Virus record (IMG/VR): IMGVR_UViG_3300009551_000033
Span: 1-38,669 of that record
Strand: one strand, 5' to 3'
DNA length: 38,669 bases
From: a virus
Under the pieces are notes generated by a model. That model ran no database searches and was not told the DNA's origin. It saw nothing but the letters and a program-made list of their open reading frames with translations. A program made the position numbers and the translations under genes. How positions within the stretch are numbered: the stretch's first letter is position 1; every line of letters begins with the position of its first letter. Of the stretch, positions 6,722 through 15,755 are shown piece by piece.

Positions 6722-7530
6722 TTTGCTGCGGCCCAAACTGCGATTTCCTCAATTTGACCGTTTGTAAGAACGGGCTGTGCATATTTTAATACCCGATAAA
6801 TGTTTCCAGTGTGATACTGAGTAAATGCACTGGAAACTAATCGAGCGCCAATGACCACATTGTTAATACCAGTGGCTAGGTCCGCTGTTCCTGTAGATTG
6901 ATATGGCGTGCCAACTCCATCAAAGAACAAATAAGAGTTGCCAATACCTGGCAAATACGTCCCGATGGCAATATGAATATTTGTATCGTTACCTTGTCCT
7001 GAATTGGCATCCGCAATCAAGCTATTGTTGTCTGCTTTTCGTGCAGTAACATAAGAACCAACATTATTAATCTTTAGAATTTCTTGACGGTTCGTACCAC
7101 TTGCAGAAGCACTGTTCATTTCTCCAAATAGACCAGTAGTCATTGCCAAAGCTGGGCCAGCACTATCAAAAATTACTACCTGCGTGCCTCCTGCCTGACC
7201 ACCTAGAGCATTCATATATTGACTAGACGTTCCCAAAAACGAAGCAACATATTTACCATTTACAAGGGTACGAGTAGGACCGGACCCAGATGTAAGGGCT
7301 AAAGACGTACCATCAGCGCCTGCAAGCGTTGTAATGTTGTTACCAGTCATAGTAACTAGCGACGTATTATCAGGATCCCATGAGTAAAGAAGTGCAGGAC
7401 TACCGCTAATATTCGGCGCTGGCGTTCCAAATCCAAATGTCTGAATAACTGGAATGGTGTTACCGCCGCTTGTACTTTTTGTGCGGTTATGATTACGATA
7501 CGTTCCGTGACGCCATACTCGATAAGTCAT
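6697..7530 (-). CDS. Putative lectin-fold (LamG-like) virion or receptor-binding protein
   Basis: A protein of 277 residues, the last gene of the late operon. The pattern is like concanavalin/LamG-type jelly rolls in phage fibres: SPALLYSWDPDNTSLV, GKYVASFLG, IHIAIGTYL, then TGNIYRVLKYAQPVLTNG and a C-terminal helix IEEIAVWAAANYG. It contains many Asn, Thr, Gly and Ser residues. Its location after the lysis genes, like separate adhesin genes in some podoviruses, suggests a cell-surface-binding accessory. Specific ligand unknown. Confidence 0.6.
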   Translation of the reverse strand: MTYRVWRHGTYRNHNRTKSTSGGNTIPVIQTFGFGTPAPNISGSPALLYSWDPDNTSLVTMTGNNITTLAGADGTSLALTSGSGPTRTLVNGKYVASFLGTSSQYMNALGGQAGGTQVVIFDSAGPALAMTTGLFGEMNSASASGTNRQEILKINNVGSYVTARKADNNSLIADANSGQGNDTNIHIAIGTYLPGIGNSYLFFDGVGTPYQSTGTADLATGINNVVIGARLVSSAFTQYHTGNIYRVLKYAQPVLTNGQIEEIAVWAAANYGTPNLA

Positions 7531-7533
7531 GAT

Positions 7534-8055
7534 TTAACTCTGGCTTAAATTTTTGATAGTTTCGTCTTTGGCCTTATTAGACCGAGTAGTACCAAATTCA
7601 AAATTGTAGATGGTATCTAAATAACCAAGGAATCGACCAAGCACCAGCGTCGCAATCCCTTTCATGTACTCGTTGATATTCGGATCTTTCCAGACAAGCC
7701 AGACCAGTCCGCTAATCATCGCTATAGCCAAGAAAAACATAAAGTCTGCGCGGTAGTTTTTTTGACCAGTTTGAACGATTTTCACATCCCTATCGCGGGC
7801 GCTTTGCACATCAAGCAAGTAAGCTTTTTCGATATCAATCTGTTGCGCAGCGATGGCTTGTTGAAACTCCAAAACCTTGTTTGGATCGGCCTGAATGGCT
7901 GCTAAAGCTGTCTGACCATCTGACGTACCCGTAACAGCCTTTGCAACGTCAATTACTTTTCCTGCTACGTCTGCAGCTTTATCACTTCCAGTGATCCATT
8001 TTGCAATGACAGGAACGAATTGAGAAAGGCCAAGCGCCAAACTGATAGGATCCAT
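7534..8055 (-). CDS. Holin, 3TM/GTA-type
   Basis: A protein of 173 residues. The ATG at 8055 shares a base with the endolysin stop codon (TGATG), so it was chosen over the upstream in-frame start. The N-terminus DPISLALGLSQFVPVIAKW and the AADVAGKVIDVAKAVTG block match 3TM holins of the gene-transfer-agent type. A clear membrane helix lies around FMFFLAIAMISGLVWLVW, with a second weaker one after it. It would permeabilise the inner membrane to release endolysin. Confidence 0.75.
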   Translation of the reverse strand: MDPISLALGLSQFVPVIAKWITGSDKAADVAGKVIDVAKAVTGTSDGQTALAAIQADPNKVLEFQQAIAAQQIDIEKAYLLDVQSARDRDVKIVQTGQKNYRADFMFFLAIAMISGLVWLVWKDPNINEYMKGIATLVLGRFLGYLDTIYNFEFGTTRSNKAKDETIKNLSQS

Positions 8056-8573
8056 CACAATACCTCTTTCGCTTTTGCCCACAAGGCTTGTCGGTCCTCT
8101 AGGCCATTTGTACCGCCATTAATCCGCTTGGTAATCGCTAGAAAATTTCCTTGATCAGCTAGCTCATTCAACCCGCGATCTTTCCAAAACCATGCGGCTG
8201 ATCGGCTTGCATTTACCGGCTCTTCAACTACTTCCGGATGCTCCAAACAGTCAATACCAAGAGCCATCATCAACGCAACATAATTAGCTTTTCCGGTGAT
8301 CTGAATCAGCCCTCGACCTTTGTACTTGACTCCATCGCCTGGCATCGTGTTTCCAAGGTCTTTACGGCCCTCATACGCTGTTCCAGAGGCTAACTCTCGT
8401 ACATATCTTAGCTGACCGGATTCATGGCCTATTTGAGCGATAAAAGCCGCTTGGCGTGCTTTCGTGTTAATCTCAAATTCAGCCATTGCGTCTGATAAAG
8501 GAACGGCAAATATGTCCGCCTTCTGACCGGCTTGCGGCATTATTTTTCTGAGTTGATCAGCAGTCAGCGCCAT
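8055..8573 (-). CDS. Endolysin, glycoside hydrolase family 19 (chitinase-like)
   Basis: A protein of 172 residues, the usual size of single-domain GH19 endolysins. AFIAQIGHESGQL carries the probable general acid (Glu51) and VRELASGTAYEGR the second acid (Glu60). KYKGRGLIQITGKANY and the SAAWFWKDRGLN segment are family hallmarks. There is no signal peptide, so it would depend on the holin encoded directly downstream. It would cleave the glycan strands of peptidoglycan. Confidence 0.92.
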   Translation of the reverse strand: MALTADQLRKIMPQAGQKADIFAVPLSDAMAEFEINTKARQAAFIAQIGHESGQLRYVRELASGTAYEGRKDLGNTMPGDGVKYKGRGLIQITGKANYVALMMALGIDCLEHPEVVEEPVNASRSAAWFWKDRGLNELADQGNFLAITKRINGGTNGLEDRQALWAKAKEVL

Positions 8574-8740
8574 TCTTTAACTCCACCATGATGAGAACAT
8601 GTCCCAGACCTATTTTTGCTCAGGCTTACGGTTCCATCGTTACATATTGCTTTAATGCCTTTTTGACTTGTGTATATATCAAATAGTATATATATACAAA
8701 CGAGTATTACAACAATGAAACACGCCGATGCGTATCTCAT
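8564..8740 (-). CDS. DUF3761-like small membrane or exported protein
   Basis: A 58-residue frame between the coiled-coil membrane gene and the endolysin. It shares one base with the upstream stop (TAATG) and overlaps the endolysin start by ten bases. Residues 6-20 are strongly hydrophobic (ACFIVVILVCIYILF); the rest carries CNDGTVSLSKNRSGTCSHHG and then GV.W, a recognisable DUF3761 pattern with two Cys and two His. It probably enters the periplasm tethered by its N-terminus. A spanin-like or accessory lysis role is inferred from position only. Confidence 0.7.
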   Translation of the reverse strand: MRYASACFIVVILVCIYILFDIYTSQKGIKAICNDGTVSLSKNRSGTCSHHGGVKEWR

Positions 8741-9030
8741 TACTTTCTCTCTAAAAGCCGATCTACCTTTGCAGAAACGTCTTTGATCAAAGATTTCACT
8801 TCTGATACAGCGTTAGAAGTTTCAACTTTGTTCTCTTTAACCGTTTCTCGTAATTGATCATTTGCACCACGTTGATATGTGAGAGCAAGTTCAACATTGC
8901 TCAATCGCACATTCATGCTGACATATACAGCAAGCATTGATCCTGCCAACCCGATAATAGAAACCAGGCCAGCAATCGTAACTTTCCTGTCCAAAGACCA
9001 ATTCTGAGTATTCAAGGATACGGAATCCAT
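8740..9030 (-). CDS. Membrane-anchored coiled-coil protein of the lysis region
   Basis: A protein of 96 residues. One transmembrane helix at about residues 17-37 (VTIAGLVSIIGLAGSMLAVYV) is followed by a long charged heptad-type helix to the end. This is the outline of Rz-like or antiholin-type membrane proteins, but no specific family is clear. It lies at the head of the lysis group and overlaps its upstream neighbour by 19 bases. Confidence 0.65.
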   Translation of the reverse strand: MDSVSLNTQNWSLDRKVTIAGLVSIIGLAGSMLAVYVSMNVRLSNVELALTYQRGANDQLRETVKENKVETSNAVSEVKSLIKDVSAKVDRLLERK

Positions 9031-9191
9031 TTTTCACCATCCCATTGCCATTCGCCCGGCGTCAAATTGAAATCCTCTGGCTCTTCTCTTTGAATGTCGC
9101 AGTTCGGCGGGATCTGCCCAATCCTACAATTTGAAGAGGCATATCCCCAACTCATTAAGACATTTGTGACCGGGTCTCTATAGGAATACAT
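9012..9191 (-). CDS. Small acidic protein next to the tail fibre
   Basis: A 59-residue frame with a good AAGGAG site ahead of ATG 9191, between the fibre gene and the lysis genes. It is acidic, has two Cys near the middle, and ends in TPGEWQWDGEKWIPYP. It could be a tiny tail-fibre chaperone or virion accessory, but there is no proof. Kept for the ribosome site, gap-filling position and codon pattern. Confidence 0.55.
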   Translation of the reverse strand: MYSYRDPVTNVLMSWGYASSNCRIGQIPPNCDIQREEPEDFNLTPGEWQWDGEKWIPYP

Positions 9192-9202
9192 TTATGTTCT
9201 CC

Positions 9203-10312
9203 TTAGCAATCGCCATTGAATACGCCATACCCACTCACATAAATAGTCGCTGATACAGCCGAAACATTAGCTGGGCTTGCAATGTTTTGGTTTAGGTATA
9301 AAAATGTTTGGCCAACGTTAGGCATATTGCAAATCTTGCCTGAAGTAAATGACAATGAAGATGCACTAGCGACATAAACGTTATTAGACGAATAATCAGA
9401 TCCAGACAAAATTCTAGTGATAAAAGTCACAAGACCAGTGCCATTAGCATTTGTCGTTGCAGATGCGCTGAACTGAATGTCAAATCTTCCAGAAACAGCA
9501 GAAGTCGGGACTTGACTAGTTACTGTTACCGAAGTTTCTGTAGTCGCACCGCCAGCATTCAATACTATTTGTTGTTGATCATATGAAATATATGAACCCC
9601 TGCTTCTTGTTCGCAGAAGGTTGCTTGAAGAGTTCCAGAAATAAGCACCTGCAAATGCCCATGCGATATACCCTGGCGGCAACGCTGGCGCATTAGGAGG
9701 AGCGGTCAAAGATGAAATCGTGGCAATAGTTGTACCATTTGAAATGAAATACAGGTACACCCAGCTACTAGCAGGGAATGCTGCTGTTTGATCTCGCCCA
9801 TTGATGATCGGGCCAGCAGTAGACAAATTGTTAGTAATTACACCTGTGTTTGCAAATGTGTAACTTTGCCCAAGATTATTCCGAGTTGTCACGCTTACCG
9901 CTGACATATCATATTGAGTCAGCGGAGAAGAAGAATTATTTGCGCCTACATATCCGAGAACTCGACCAGCAGGCGTAGTCAACGATGAGACACTAGAAGG
10001 CCCCGATGCACCTTGTAAATTGTCGATTGTCCAGATAGGATTACTAGGAGGGTCCGTATCAGTAGCAGGCGCAAGAACAACTTTGTAAAGCTGACCCTGC
10101 GTAAACCATAATTCCGTTGGCGGCTCACCCAATGCATTCAAAATGACAGGGTTTGGATTAGCAACAGTACCCGTAGAATCGGTATAGGTGTTTTGCTTAG
10201 TGCTGGTGCTTCCAGCAACATAGAAGAACATCTTTCCGCCAACAAGCGGATTGCCAGCAGCATCAACTTGTTGAGGTTTGGGTCCAAACGGGGAAACACT
10301 AACTGTAGGCAT
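9203..10312 (-). CDS. Tail fibre / tailspike-like protein
   Basis: A protein of 369 residues with AAGGAT before the ATG. The first 90 residues, with GNPLVGGKMFFYVAGST, TYTDSTGTVANPNPVILNALGEP and LYKVVL, form the particle-binding domain typical of podovirus tailspikes. The rest is a Ser/Thr/Asn-rich beta domain with no visible catalytic motif. It would bind the host surface and is a target of host-range variation. It is smaller than the P22 tailspike (667 residues), so the receptor-binding end is unrelated. Confidence 0.82.
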   Translation of the reverse strand: MPTVSVSPFGPKPQQVDAAGNPLVGGKMFFYVAGSTSTKQNTYTDSTGTVANPNPVILNALGEPPTELWFTQGQLYKVVLAPATDTDPPSNPIWTIDNLQGASGPSSVSSLTTPAGRVLGYVGANNSSSPLTQYDMSAVSVTTRNNLGQSYTFANTGVITNNLSTAGPIINGRDQTAAFPASSWVYLYFISNGTTIATISSLTAPPNAPALPPGYIAWAFAGAYFWNSSSNLLRTRSRGSYISYDQQQIVLNAGGATTETSVTVTSQVPTSAVSGRFDIQFSASATTNANGTGLVTFITRILSGSDYSSNNVYVASASSLSFTSGKICNMPNVGQTFLYLNQNIASPANVSAVSATIYVSGYGVFNGDC

Positions 10313-10326
10313 TTATTTATCCTTCT

Positions 10327-10464
10327 ATGAACTACACTAATTACTTGATCTGGAAAGCACTTGCATTGATTGCAATTGTAGCGGTTTGGCAGTTCTATGT
10401 CGGATTTACTGAGCGCCGAGAATCGGAGCGGCGCGAGTCACAGCCTGACCACCTTGATTCCTGA
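10327..10464 (+). CDS. 45-residue membrane protein, antisense within the late operon (uncertain)
   Basis: A plus-strand frame in the 93-base gap between the fibre gene and the large ejection gene, running 59 bases into the latter on the opposite strand. It would encode MNYTNYLIWKALALIAIVAV, then WQFYVGFT and a charged Arg/Glu tail: one good transmembrane helix with a cytoplasmic tail. No ribosome site precedes it; the upstream bases are the complement of the fibre gene's own site. A real anti-parallel gene is possible, chance also. Confidence 0.4.
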   Translation: MNYTNYLIWKALALIAIVAVWQFYVGFTERRESERRESQPDHLDS

Positions 10465-12616
10465 GTAATTCCATCAGCTTATTAGAAGCCTGCACACGTT
10501 CTGGTTCTTTCAGCACAGCATTTTGCGGGCTTAACAACAGATTAATGAGGCGATCTCGGATTGCTTCATTTGAATTGCCATATGCAAGTTTTCCTACTTG
10601 ACCGACAATCCCCGAAATACCGGTTCTATCCGCAGCAGAAGAAAGCAACTTCCCTCCAGCACTTTCAAGAATGTTGTTGGTTGCCAAGTTTTGGAATGTA
10701 TTTGAGCCTGCAGATTTTCCTAATCCTTGATTACTTTCGCGGATCAAATCATCTTTAATTGATTGCAATGCTGCATATTGCTCATTGCTTAACATCGATT
10801 TAAGTGTTGCATTTTTTAAACCAGTCGCTTCTTTTGCTGTGTCATCAGTTAATGCGCGAACAAAAGAATTTGGTGTAATATTTCCTGTTACTTTATTGGT
10901 TGCTTTATCCAAAATAGTAGAGGCGATATCCATCTGATTAATTGGACGGTTCAATTCAATATGGCTTTGACGTGCCTTTTGATATGCATCTGGAAGCATA
11001 TCTAAAAGCCTATTTCTTGTTGCATTAATAGCAGATGCTTCACGACCTTTTATCCCCAAAGTCGGATCTGCCATCAAGGCATCCATTGCCATTTTTAATG
11101 TATGAGCATCTCTAACAGGGATGCTGTCTACAGGCGGAATTTCTGTATATCCTGATAGTGGCACTTTATTTTCAAGAGTTGCAGAAACATCCGGCCCAAT
11201 AACATGCGCCGTATCTGATACGGGACCAGTAGAATATTTAACTTCTGTTGGAGCAACATTTTCCGTCATCCCAGCACCTAAATTACGCGGCGCATTTTCT
11301 TGCAAAACAGAGGAAACGCTTACAGGGCGTTCAATAGGGATATTTACACTTTCGCCAGGCTTGATATACATAGATGGAGTTGCAGTTCTTTCTCCAACAT
11401 ATATAGACTTTGGCCTCATTTGCTCTAATGTTGACGAAAACGGAATAGAAAGCTCACTTGCTAAACCTTGGGCTCGCGATTCAGCGCGCCGCATAGAAGG
11501 ACGACTAGCAAGACGAACCAACTCTTCTGTCACTGGTTGCTGTTCTTTAAATGCTTCGCCATATAAACGCGCAGATTCTTGCTCCAACTTTTCCTTAAGA
11601 GCTGTTTTTTGTGCTTGCGTCCCTGCCATATTTTGCAATACCGCAGCTCTTGCTTCGTTATTAGCAATTGCGCGTTCAATAAATGAATTTGGACGGACAT
11701 CGCGCGCAGCCCGTTCAAGAGTCGCAATACCAGGATTTGCAGTTGCTGCGGCAAGTGTAGGCAAAGACCCTGGCACCAATTCAGCAGCATTAATTTCAGT
11801 CGGGCCACCTTCAGCAAATTTACGCAAAATGCGGTTTGCAATTTCTTCTTGTCCTGATGCTGTAAAAGGTTTGACCAAAGATCCAGCAACATTGCCAGCA
11901 TAGCGAGCACCCGCACCAACCCCCTTCAGAACTGGTGGAAGAGCGCCCCCAATCAACGCAGAAGCACCAGCAGATTCAGGATCCACTAAAGCGCCAGAAG
12001 CGCCGCCAGTAGCAGCCCCGCCAACCACGCGTGTAGCAAGGTTTTGCAGACCGCCTTGAGTAGCGCCAGTACGGAATCCGCTAGATGCCAAAGATTCTGC
12101 CAAAGGTGTAAGCACAGGACTTGCTGCAGGCAGCGCACGGGCTCCAAGCTTGGCTACTTGCCCTAATGCTCCACCCACCGGCAAAGTGGCCGCAATCTCT
12201 CCACCAAGCTCGCCAGCGCCAGTGGCAATAGGACTAGCGGCCTTATATGGAGCTACTTCTGATTTTAGATTTTGCAGCCCTTGTTCAGCATCTTTAACCA
12301 ACCAACGGCCAGCAGCAGTCCCGCTATTGTCTTGGCCTGTAATAACAGATGTGAGGTTTCTCTCAGGCGGAGAAATCAAATCAGCAACAGCATTAATGCC
12401 TTTACCAAGATAGCGCTGCGCGTTAAGCGCGACGGTTCCAACACCTTTTCCTAAGCCAGCGCCAAAACTGACCAAAGAACTATCCTCGCCAACCGCTTTT
12501 TCTCTTGGCGGATCATTTTGAGCATTGCCGTTTGAATACTTCAACCACGGGCCATCTTCTCTCGGCTGCGGATTAGCCTGACTTTGTGCTTGATATTTTT
12601 CCCATGGGGCAGCCAT
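10406..12616 (-). CDS. Large internal virion / DNA ejection protein
   Basis: A protein of 736 residues starting at ATG 12616, which shares a base with the preceding stop (TAATG). It begins with PWEKYQ and a PWLKY repeat, then a long Ala/Gly-rich helical region with GAGLGKGVG and many small-residue segments typical of membrane-active ejection proteins. The rest is helical with Gln/Asn. It is the third of three consecutive ejection-type genes, the position held by P22 gp16. It would leave the particle with the DNA to form a channel through the host envelope; inferred from context. Confidence 0.7.
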   Translation of the reverse strand: MAAPWEKYQAQSQANPQPREDGPWLKYSNGNAQNDPPREKAVGEDSSLVSFGAGLGKGVGTVALNAQRYLGKGINAVADLISPPERNLTSVITGQDNSGTAAGRWLVKDAEQGLQNLKSEVAPYKAASPIATGAGELGGEIAATLPVGGALGQVAKLGARALPAASPVLTPLAESLASSGFRTGATQGGLQNLATRVVGGAATGGASGALVDPESAGASALIGGALPPVLKGVGAGARYAGNVAGSLVKPFTASGQEEIANRILRKFAEGGPTEINAAELVPGSLPTLAAATANPGIATLERAARDVRPNSFIERAIANNEARAAVLQNMAGTQAQKTALKEKLEQESARLYGEAFKEQQPVTEELVRLASRPSMRRAESRAQGLASELSIPFSSTLEQMRPKSIYVGERTATPSMYIKPGESVNIPIERPVSVSSVLQENAPRNLGAGMTENVAPTEVKYSTGPVSDTAHVIGPDVSATLENKVPLSGYTEIPPVDSIPVRDAHTLKMAMDALMADPTLGIKGREASAINATRNRLLDMLPDAYQKARQSHIELNRPINQMDIASTILDKATNKVTGNITPNSFVRALTDDTAKEATGLKNATLKSMLSNEQYAALQSIKDDLIRESNQGLGKSAGSNTFQNLATNNILESAGGKLLSSAADRTGISGIVGQVGKLAYGNSNEAIRDRLINLLLSPQNAVLKEPERVQASNKLMELLRNQGGQAVTRAAPILGAQ

Positions 12617-13911
12617 TAACGCTTCCTCCAATTTTTCTGATCTGCAGGATCTCCACCAAGAAACTCGTAACCATTATCAATGGTGCCTTTGCGCGGAGTT
12701 TTTGGCCCAACAGGAGCATTTACAGCAGGCTGTTGCGGGGCAGGGAACACGAGTGACGGATCACCTCCTGAGCGTCCTGCAATATCGCTATAGCCTTGTC
12801 GAGCTTGTGAATACTGATCTTCAAATGTTTTGACACGGCCTTGGGCTTCAGCAAGGATTTGTGATTTGACTTCCGGGGTCAATCGACCGCCACCCTGGAT
12901 ATATTGGGCATACCCCTTAATACGCTCAGGAATATTCGGGCTATTCGCCACAGTGGCATATTCGCCTTCTCTAACAACGCTATTAGGGTCATATAGCTTT
13001 GCAATGCCATATACCAAGTTGATATCTGATTGGGTGCTATTGCGCGTTACTGCATCTTCAATTGCTTTATAAGCAGGGAGTGCCTGTTTATAGTTTTTAA
13101 CTTCCGGCAACTGATCGAATTCTTTCCGAAGTTGAGTAGAAATTTCAGAAGTTTTCCCTGCATTTTGAATAGCATTTGCTTCACGTTGACGGGCATCGGT
13201 AAGATCCTGTCCGCGACGCTGAGTCGCTGCTGACAACGATGCATCAGGACTTACAGTGTTTTGCATCGAGCTAACCACTTGAGCAGGGCCGCCAAGACCA
13301 GGCAATGCAATGGTATCGGTAGTGCCACCAAGATTTCTTGTCTGATAAGTTGGCTTGTTTTGTTCGATATACTTGGTCGCGCCCAATGCGTTCTGTTGCT
13401 TCCATTGCTGGAACAACATTGGATCCGTAGGAATGCGTGCAAGAGCCTGCTCAAGAGGCATCATGCTTGACTTGATCTTGCCTACAATCGGGTCTTGATA
13501 ACCTGCTTGGATCCACAATGCTGCATCTTGAGGATTGTTCACATTGGCAAGCATGTCACGATCACGCGCAATCGCCTGATTTTGAATTTCGCTTTGCTTG
13601 TACTGTGTTTCGGCTTGATGTTTAGAAATCTCCGCTTGAGTTTTATCTGTATCAAGATAGTTCTTTTGCGCAGTCTGGTATGCCCGTACATTACCGCCAG
13701 TCGCCAGTGCTTGCAGATATTTGTTCCGATCACCACCAGATGCAGCAAATGCTTCCCGCGCACTTTGGTCATCAGCCAATTGCTGCTGCTGAAGTTGACC
13801 TTGAGTCATCAGTTGCTTTAGCTGCAGTGCCTTACCATACTGCGCCATAGGATCAGGAGCTTCTACTGCAGCAGGGCGACCTTGCAAGATGATGTCAGTA
13901 TTAAGTGCCAT
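12616..13911 (-). CDS. DNA ejection / internal virion protein
   Basis: A protein of 431 residues. The N-terminal third is a Gln-rich helix (QLKQLMTQGQLQQQQLADD); the middle contains DINLVYGIAKLYDPNSVVREGEY and a QGGGRLTP segment that recurs in phage ejection and structural proteins. The C-terminus is Pro-rich and basic. It lies between two other ejection-type genes, matching the P22 gp7-gp20-gp16 arrangement in number and order though not in obvious sequence. Confidence 0.7.
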   Translation of the reverse strand: MALNTDIILQGRPAAVEAPDPMAQYGKALQLKQLMTQGQLQQQQLADDQSAREAFAASGGDRNKYLQALATGGNVRAYQTAQKNYLDTDKTQAEISKHQAETQYKQSEIQNQAIARDRDMLANVNNPQDAALWIQAGYQDPIVGKIKSSMMPLEQALARIPTDPMLFQQWKQQNALGATKYIEQNKPTYQTRNLGGTTDTIALPGLGGPAQVVSSMQNTVSPDASLSAATQRRGQDLTDARQREANAIQNAGKTSEISTQLRKEFDQLPEVKNYKQALPAYKAIEDAVTRNSTQSDINLVYGIAKLYDPNSVVREGEYATVANSPNIPERIKGYAQYIQGGGRLTPEVKSQILAEAQGRVKTFEDQYSQARQGYSDIAGRSGGDPSLVFPAPQQPAVNAPVGPKTPRKGTIDNGYEFLGGDPADQKNWRKR

Positions 13912-13913
13912 TT

Positions 13914-14897
13914 TTAGTATCCACTTGCGCTAGAGAAATCGGATGTCGTAAAGCCGCCGCGACTGCCATACATGGACGAAGTATTATTGTTTTGAGAAAG
14001 CAACTGTTTCAGCAAATCATTTGAATTGTAATTGTTATATAAACCATTCAACCCAGATACAGTAGATCCAGCGGCATTAGCTGCTCCAATAGTCCCTGCA
14101 GATTGAGCACTCCCAGCGCCTGTAATCAAGTTGCTTTGTGCATTGGCACTATTAGCACCTGTGCCTGACAAAGTTCCAGCAGCAGAAAGACCAGTATTGC
14201 TAGCGCCGGTCAATTTGTTATAAATGTTCGTCTGGTCTTGGTTATAACGCGTATAAGCATCATTGGCTTTAGTGGAACCATAATCATTTGCATATTGCGT
14301 CAAGGCTTTGAGCGTAGCGCCAGAGTCATAATTACCAGACTGCAAAGCACGCTGATTGATCGCATTTGTTCCTTGATCAAGGCCAAACTTCAAACCCGAG
14401 TTATAGACAACATCATTAGCCAAGTCATTGGCGTCAAACTTCTTAAGCAGAGAACCATAATTAGGATCGGCTTCGGCAGTTGCTTGATCTGCAGAAGGAT
14501 CGTTCAAATACTGGAATGCCCGGCCTTCATTCTTGCCGTACATCTGGTAATGGTCCCATGCCGATTGGCCCCATTTAGACTTATCGGCAACATCAGGATT
14601 AGCCGCTAGATAAGCTGCTTCATTGAAGTTGTCTTGCGTCTTTGCACTATTTTGACCAGCATATGTCGTCGGACTAGTAGAGAGCCCAAGCATATAAGCC
14701 AGCTTGTTATTGGCAGCAGTACCGTTTTGCAGATACGGATTAATGTTGTTCTGCGTGTCTTGGTATTGCGCTTTTTGAAGCGCAAGAGCATCCTGCGCAG
14801 ATTGCGCTTGTGAATCAGCAGCACTTTTTGCTGCATCGGCCTGCATAGAACCAGCAACAACAGTTCCTACAGCAGCGGCGGCATATCCCCACGGCAT
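13914..14897 (-). CDS. DNA ejection-type virion protein
   Basis: A protein of 327 residues. The N-terminus, MPWGYAAAAVGTVVAGSMQ, is a small-residue membrane-active helix as in gp7/gp20-like proteins. A block of YLAANPDVA and HYQMYGKNEGR follows, a repeat found in several phage ejection proteins. The C-terminal half is Gly/Ser/Asn-rich and low in complexity. First of the three ejection-type genes. Confidence 0.65.
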   Translation of the reverse strand: MPWGYAAAAVGTVVAGSMQADAAKSAADSQAQSAQDALALQKAQYQDTQNNINPYLQNGTAANNKLAYMLGLSTSPTTYAGQNSAKTQDNFNEAAYLAANPDVADKSKWGQSAWDHYQMYGKNEGRAFQYLNDPSADQATAEADPNYGSLLKKFDANDLANDVVYNSGLKFGLDQGTNAINQRALQSGNYDSGATLKALTQYANDYGSTKANDAYTRYNQDQTNIYNKLTGASNTGLSAAGTLSGTGANSANAQSNLITGAGSAQSAGTIGAANAAGSTVSGLNGLYNNYNSNDLLKQLLSQNNNTSSMYGSRGGFTTSDFSSASGY

Positions 14898-14899
14898 GA

Positions 14900-15430
14900 T
14901 TAATCCTCCTTACGAATGCACACAATCATGGTGATTCGCTCATAATTTGTAGGGTTTGTCACCCAATGCAGGAACTGGTTATTAAACCAATAAAGATCAC
15001 CAGGCTTTGATTCAAGAGAGCCATCTTCAAAGCAAAACTCTTGCCCCGGCGCGCTCGTAATCTGGATTGCATATTTTTGATACTTGGCTGCATGCCAACC
15101 AGGATCAATATGGGGACGGCACTCTTTGCCAGCAGGAATACGCGTGATCAGCACGCCACCCAGCTCTGTTCCTCCAACCGCATGCATCACATCAAGGCAG
15201 ATCTTCTTGATCCGCAGAATATCGGCAGATGGATACCAAACAGATGATTGTTCTTGTGTCGGATTGGAAGGTACAAAGCGCGCCCAGATATCATCTAGCC
15301 CATAATGAGGGCTGTCTTTTGATTCAGTACGGGCGGTGTTTTCATTCCACAGTTCAGGATGTTGATGAAGCGCCCAATAAATAGGTGCAACATTCAATCC
15401 TTGTGCAATGAGCTTGATATGGTCAGACAT
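14900..15430 (-). CDS. 2-oxoglutarate/Fe(II) oxygenase-like (Asp/Asn beta-hydroxylase type)
   Basis: A protein of 176 residues; ATG 15430 lies eight bases inside the upstream cupin gene. The double-stranded beta-helix motif is complete: PHIDPG gives His107 and Asp109, LHWVTN gives His155, and NYERI gives Arg165 for 2-oxoglutarate. The GQEFCFEDGSLESKPGDLYW strand-loop is typical. A hydroxylase of virion or host proteins, or of nucleic acid, is possible. Its location between the tail hub and ejection genes suggests a late-stage substrate, perhaps a particle protein. Substrate is unknown. Confidence 0.75.
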   Translation of the reverse strand: MSDHIKLIAQGLNVAPIYWALHQHPELWNENTARTESKDSPHYGLDDIWARFVPSNPTQEQSSVWYPSADILRIKKICLDVMHAVGGTELGGVLITRIPAGKECRPHIDPGWHAAKYQKYAIQITSAPGQEFCFEDGSLESKPGDLYWFNNQFLHWVTNPTNYERITMIVCIRKED

Positions 15431-15755
15431 GGCCGCCTTCGATAATGACGTTATCGATTTTCTCCGGATCAGTGCAATCCGTTGCATGGCAGCATAACCA
15501 TACGACATCCGTCAAGGCATGAACCTGATGGATTTTATCTGCTTGGACCGTGAGCGCTTCAGGGCCTACCATCGTTCGGGTCACGTGCCCGTCGATAACC
15601 AATTCTACCTTACCAGACGCCAAATACGACAAATGCTCAAAATTATGCTTGTGCTTTTCACCCATTTCACCAGCCTTGAAATGAGTTTCTTTGATGTAAA
15701 TTCCGCCGCCAAAATGATGCTTGATTGGAAGAGAGCTAACGTCAATTTCTTTCAA
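15423..15755 (-). CDS. Cupin-fold protein
   Basis: A protein of 110 residues with a single cupin: metal-site residues His35, His37 and His41 in GEKHKHNFEHLSY, then SGKVELVIDG, a glycine turn and the second motif HQVHALTDVVWLCCHA. It has about the minimal length for one cupin. It overlaps the oxygenase gene by eight bases, so the two are probably translated together and may act on one pathway. The C-terminal Cys cluster is unusual. Catalytic or merely sugar-/metal-binding function cannot be decided. Confidence 0.75.
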   Translation of the reverse strand: MKEIDVSSLPIKHHFGGGIYIKETHFKAGEMGEKHKHNFEHLSYLASGKVELVIDGHVTRTMVGPEALTVQADKIHQVHALTDVVWLCCHATDCTDPEKIDNVIIEGGHV

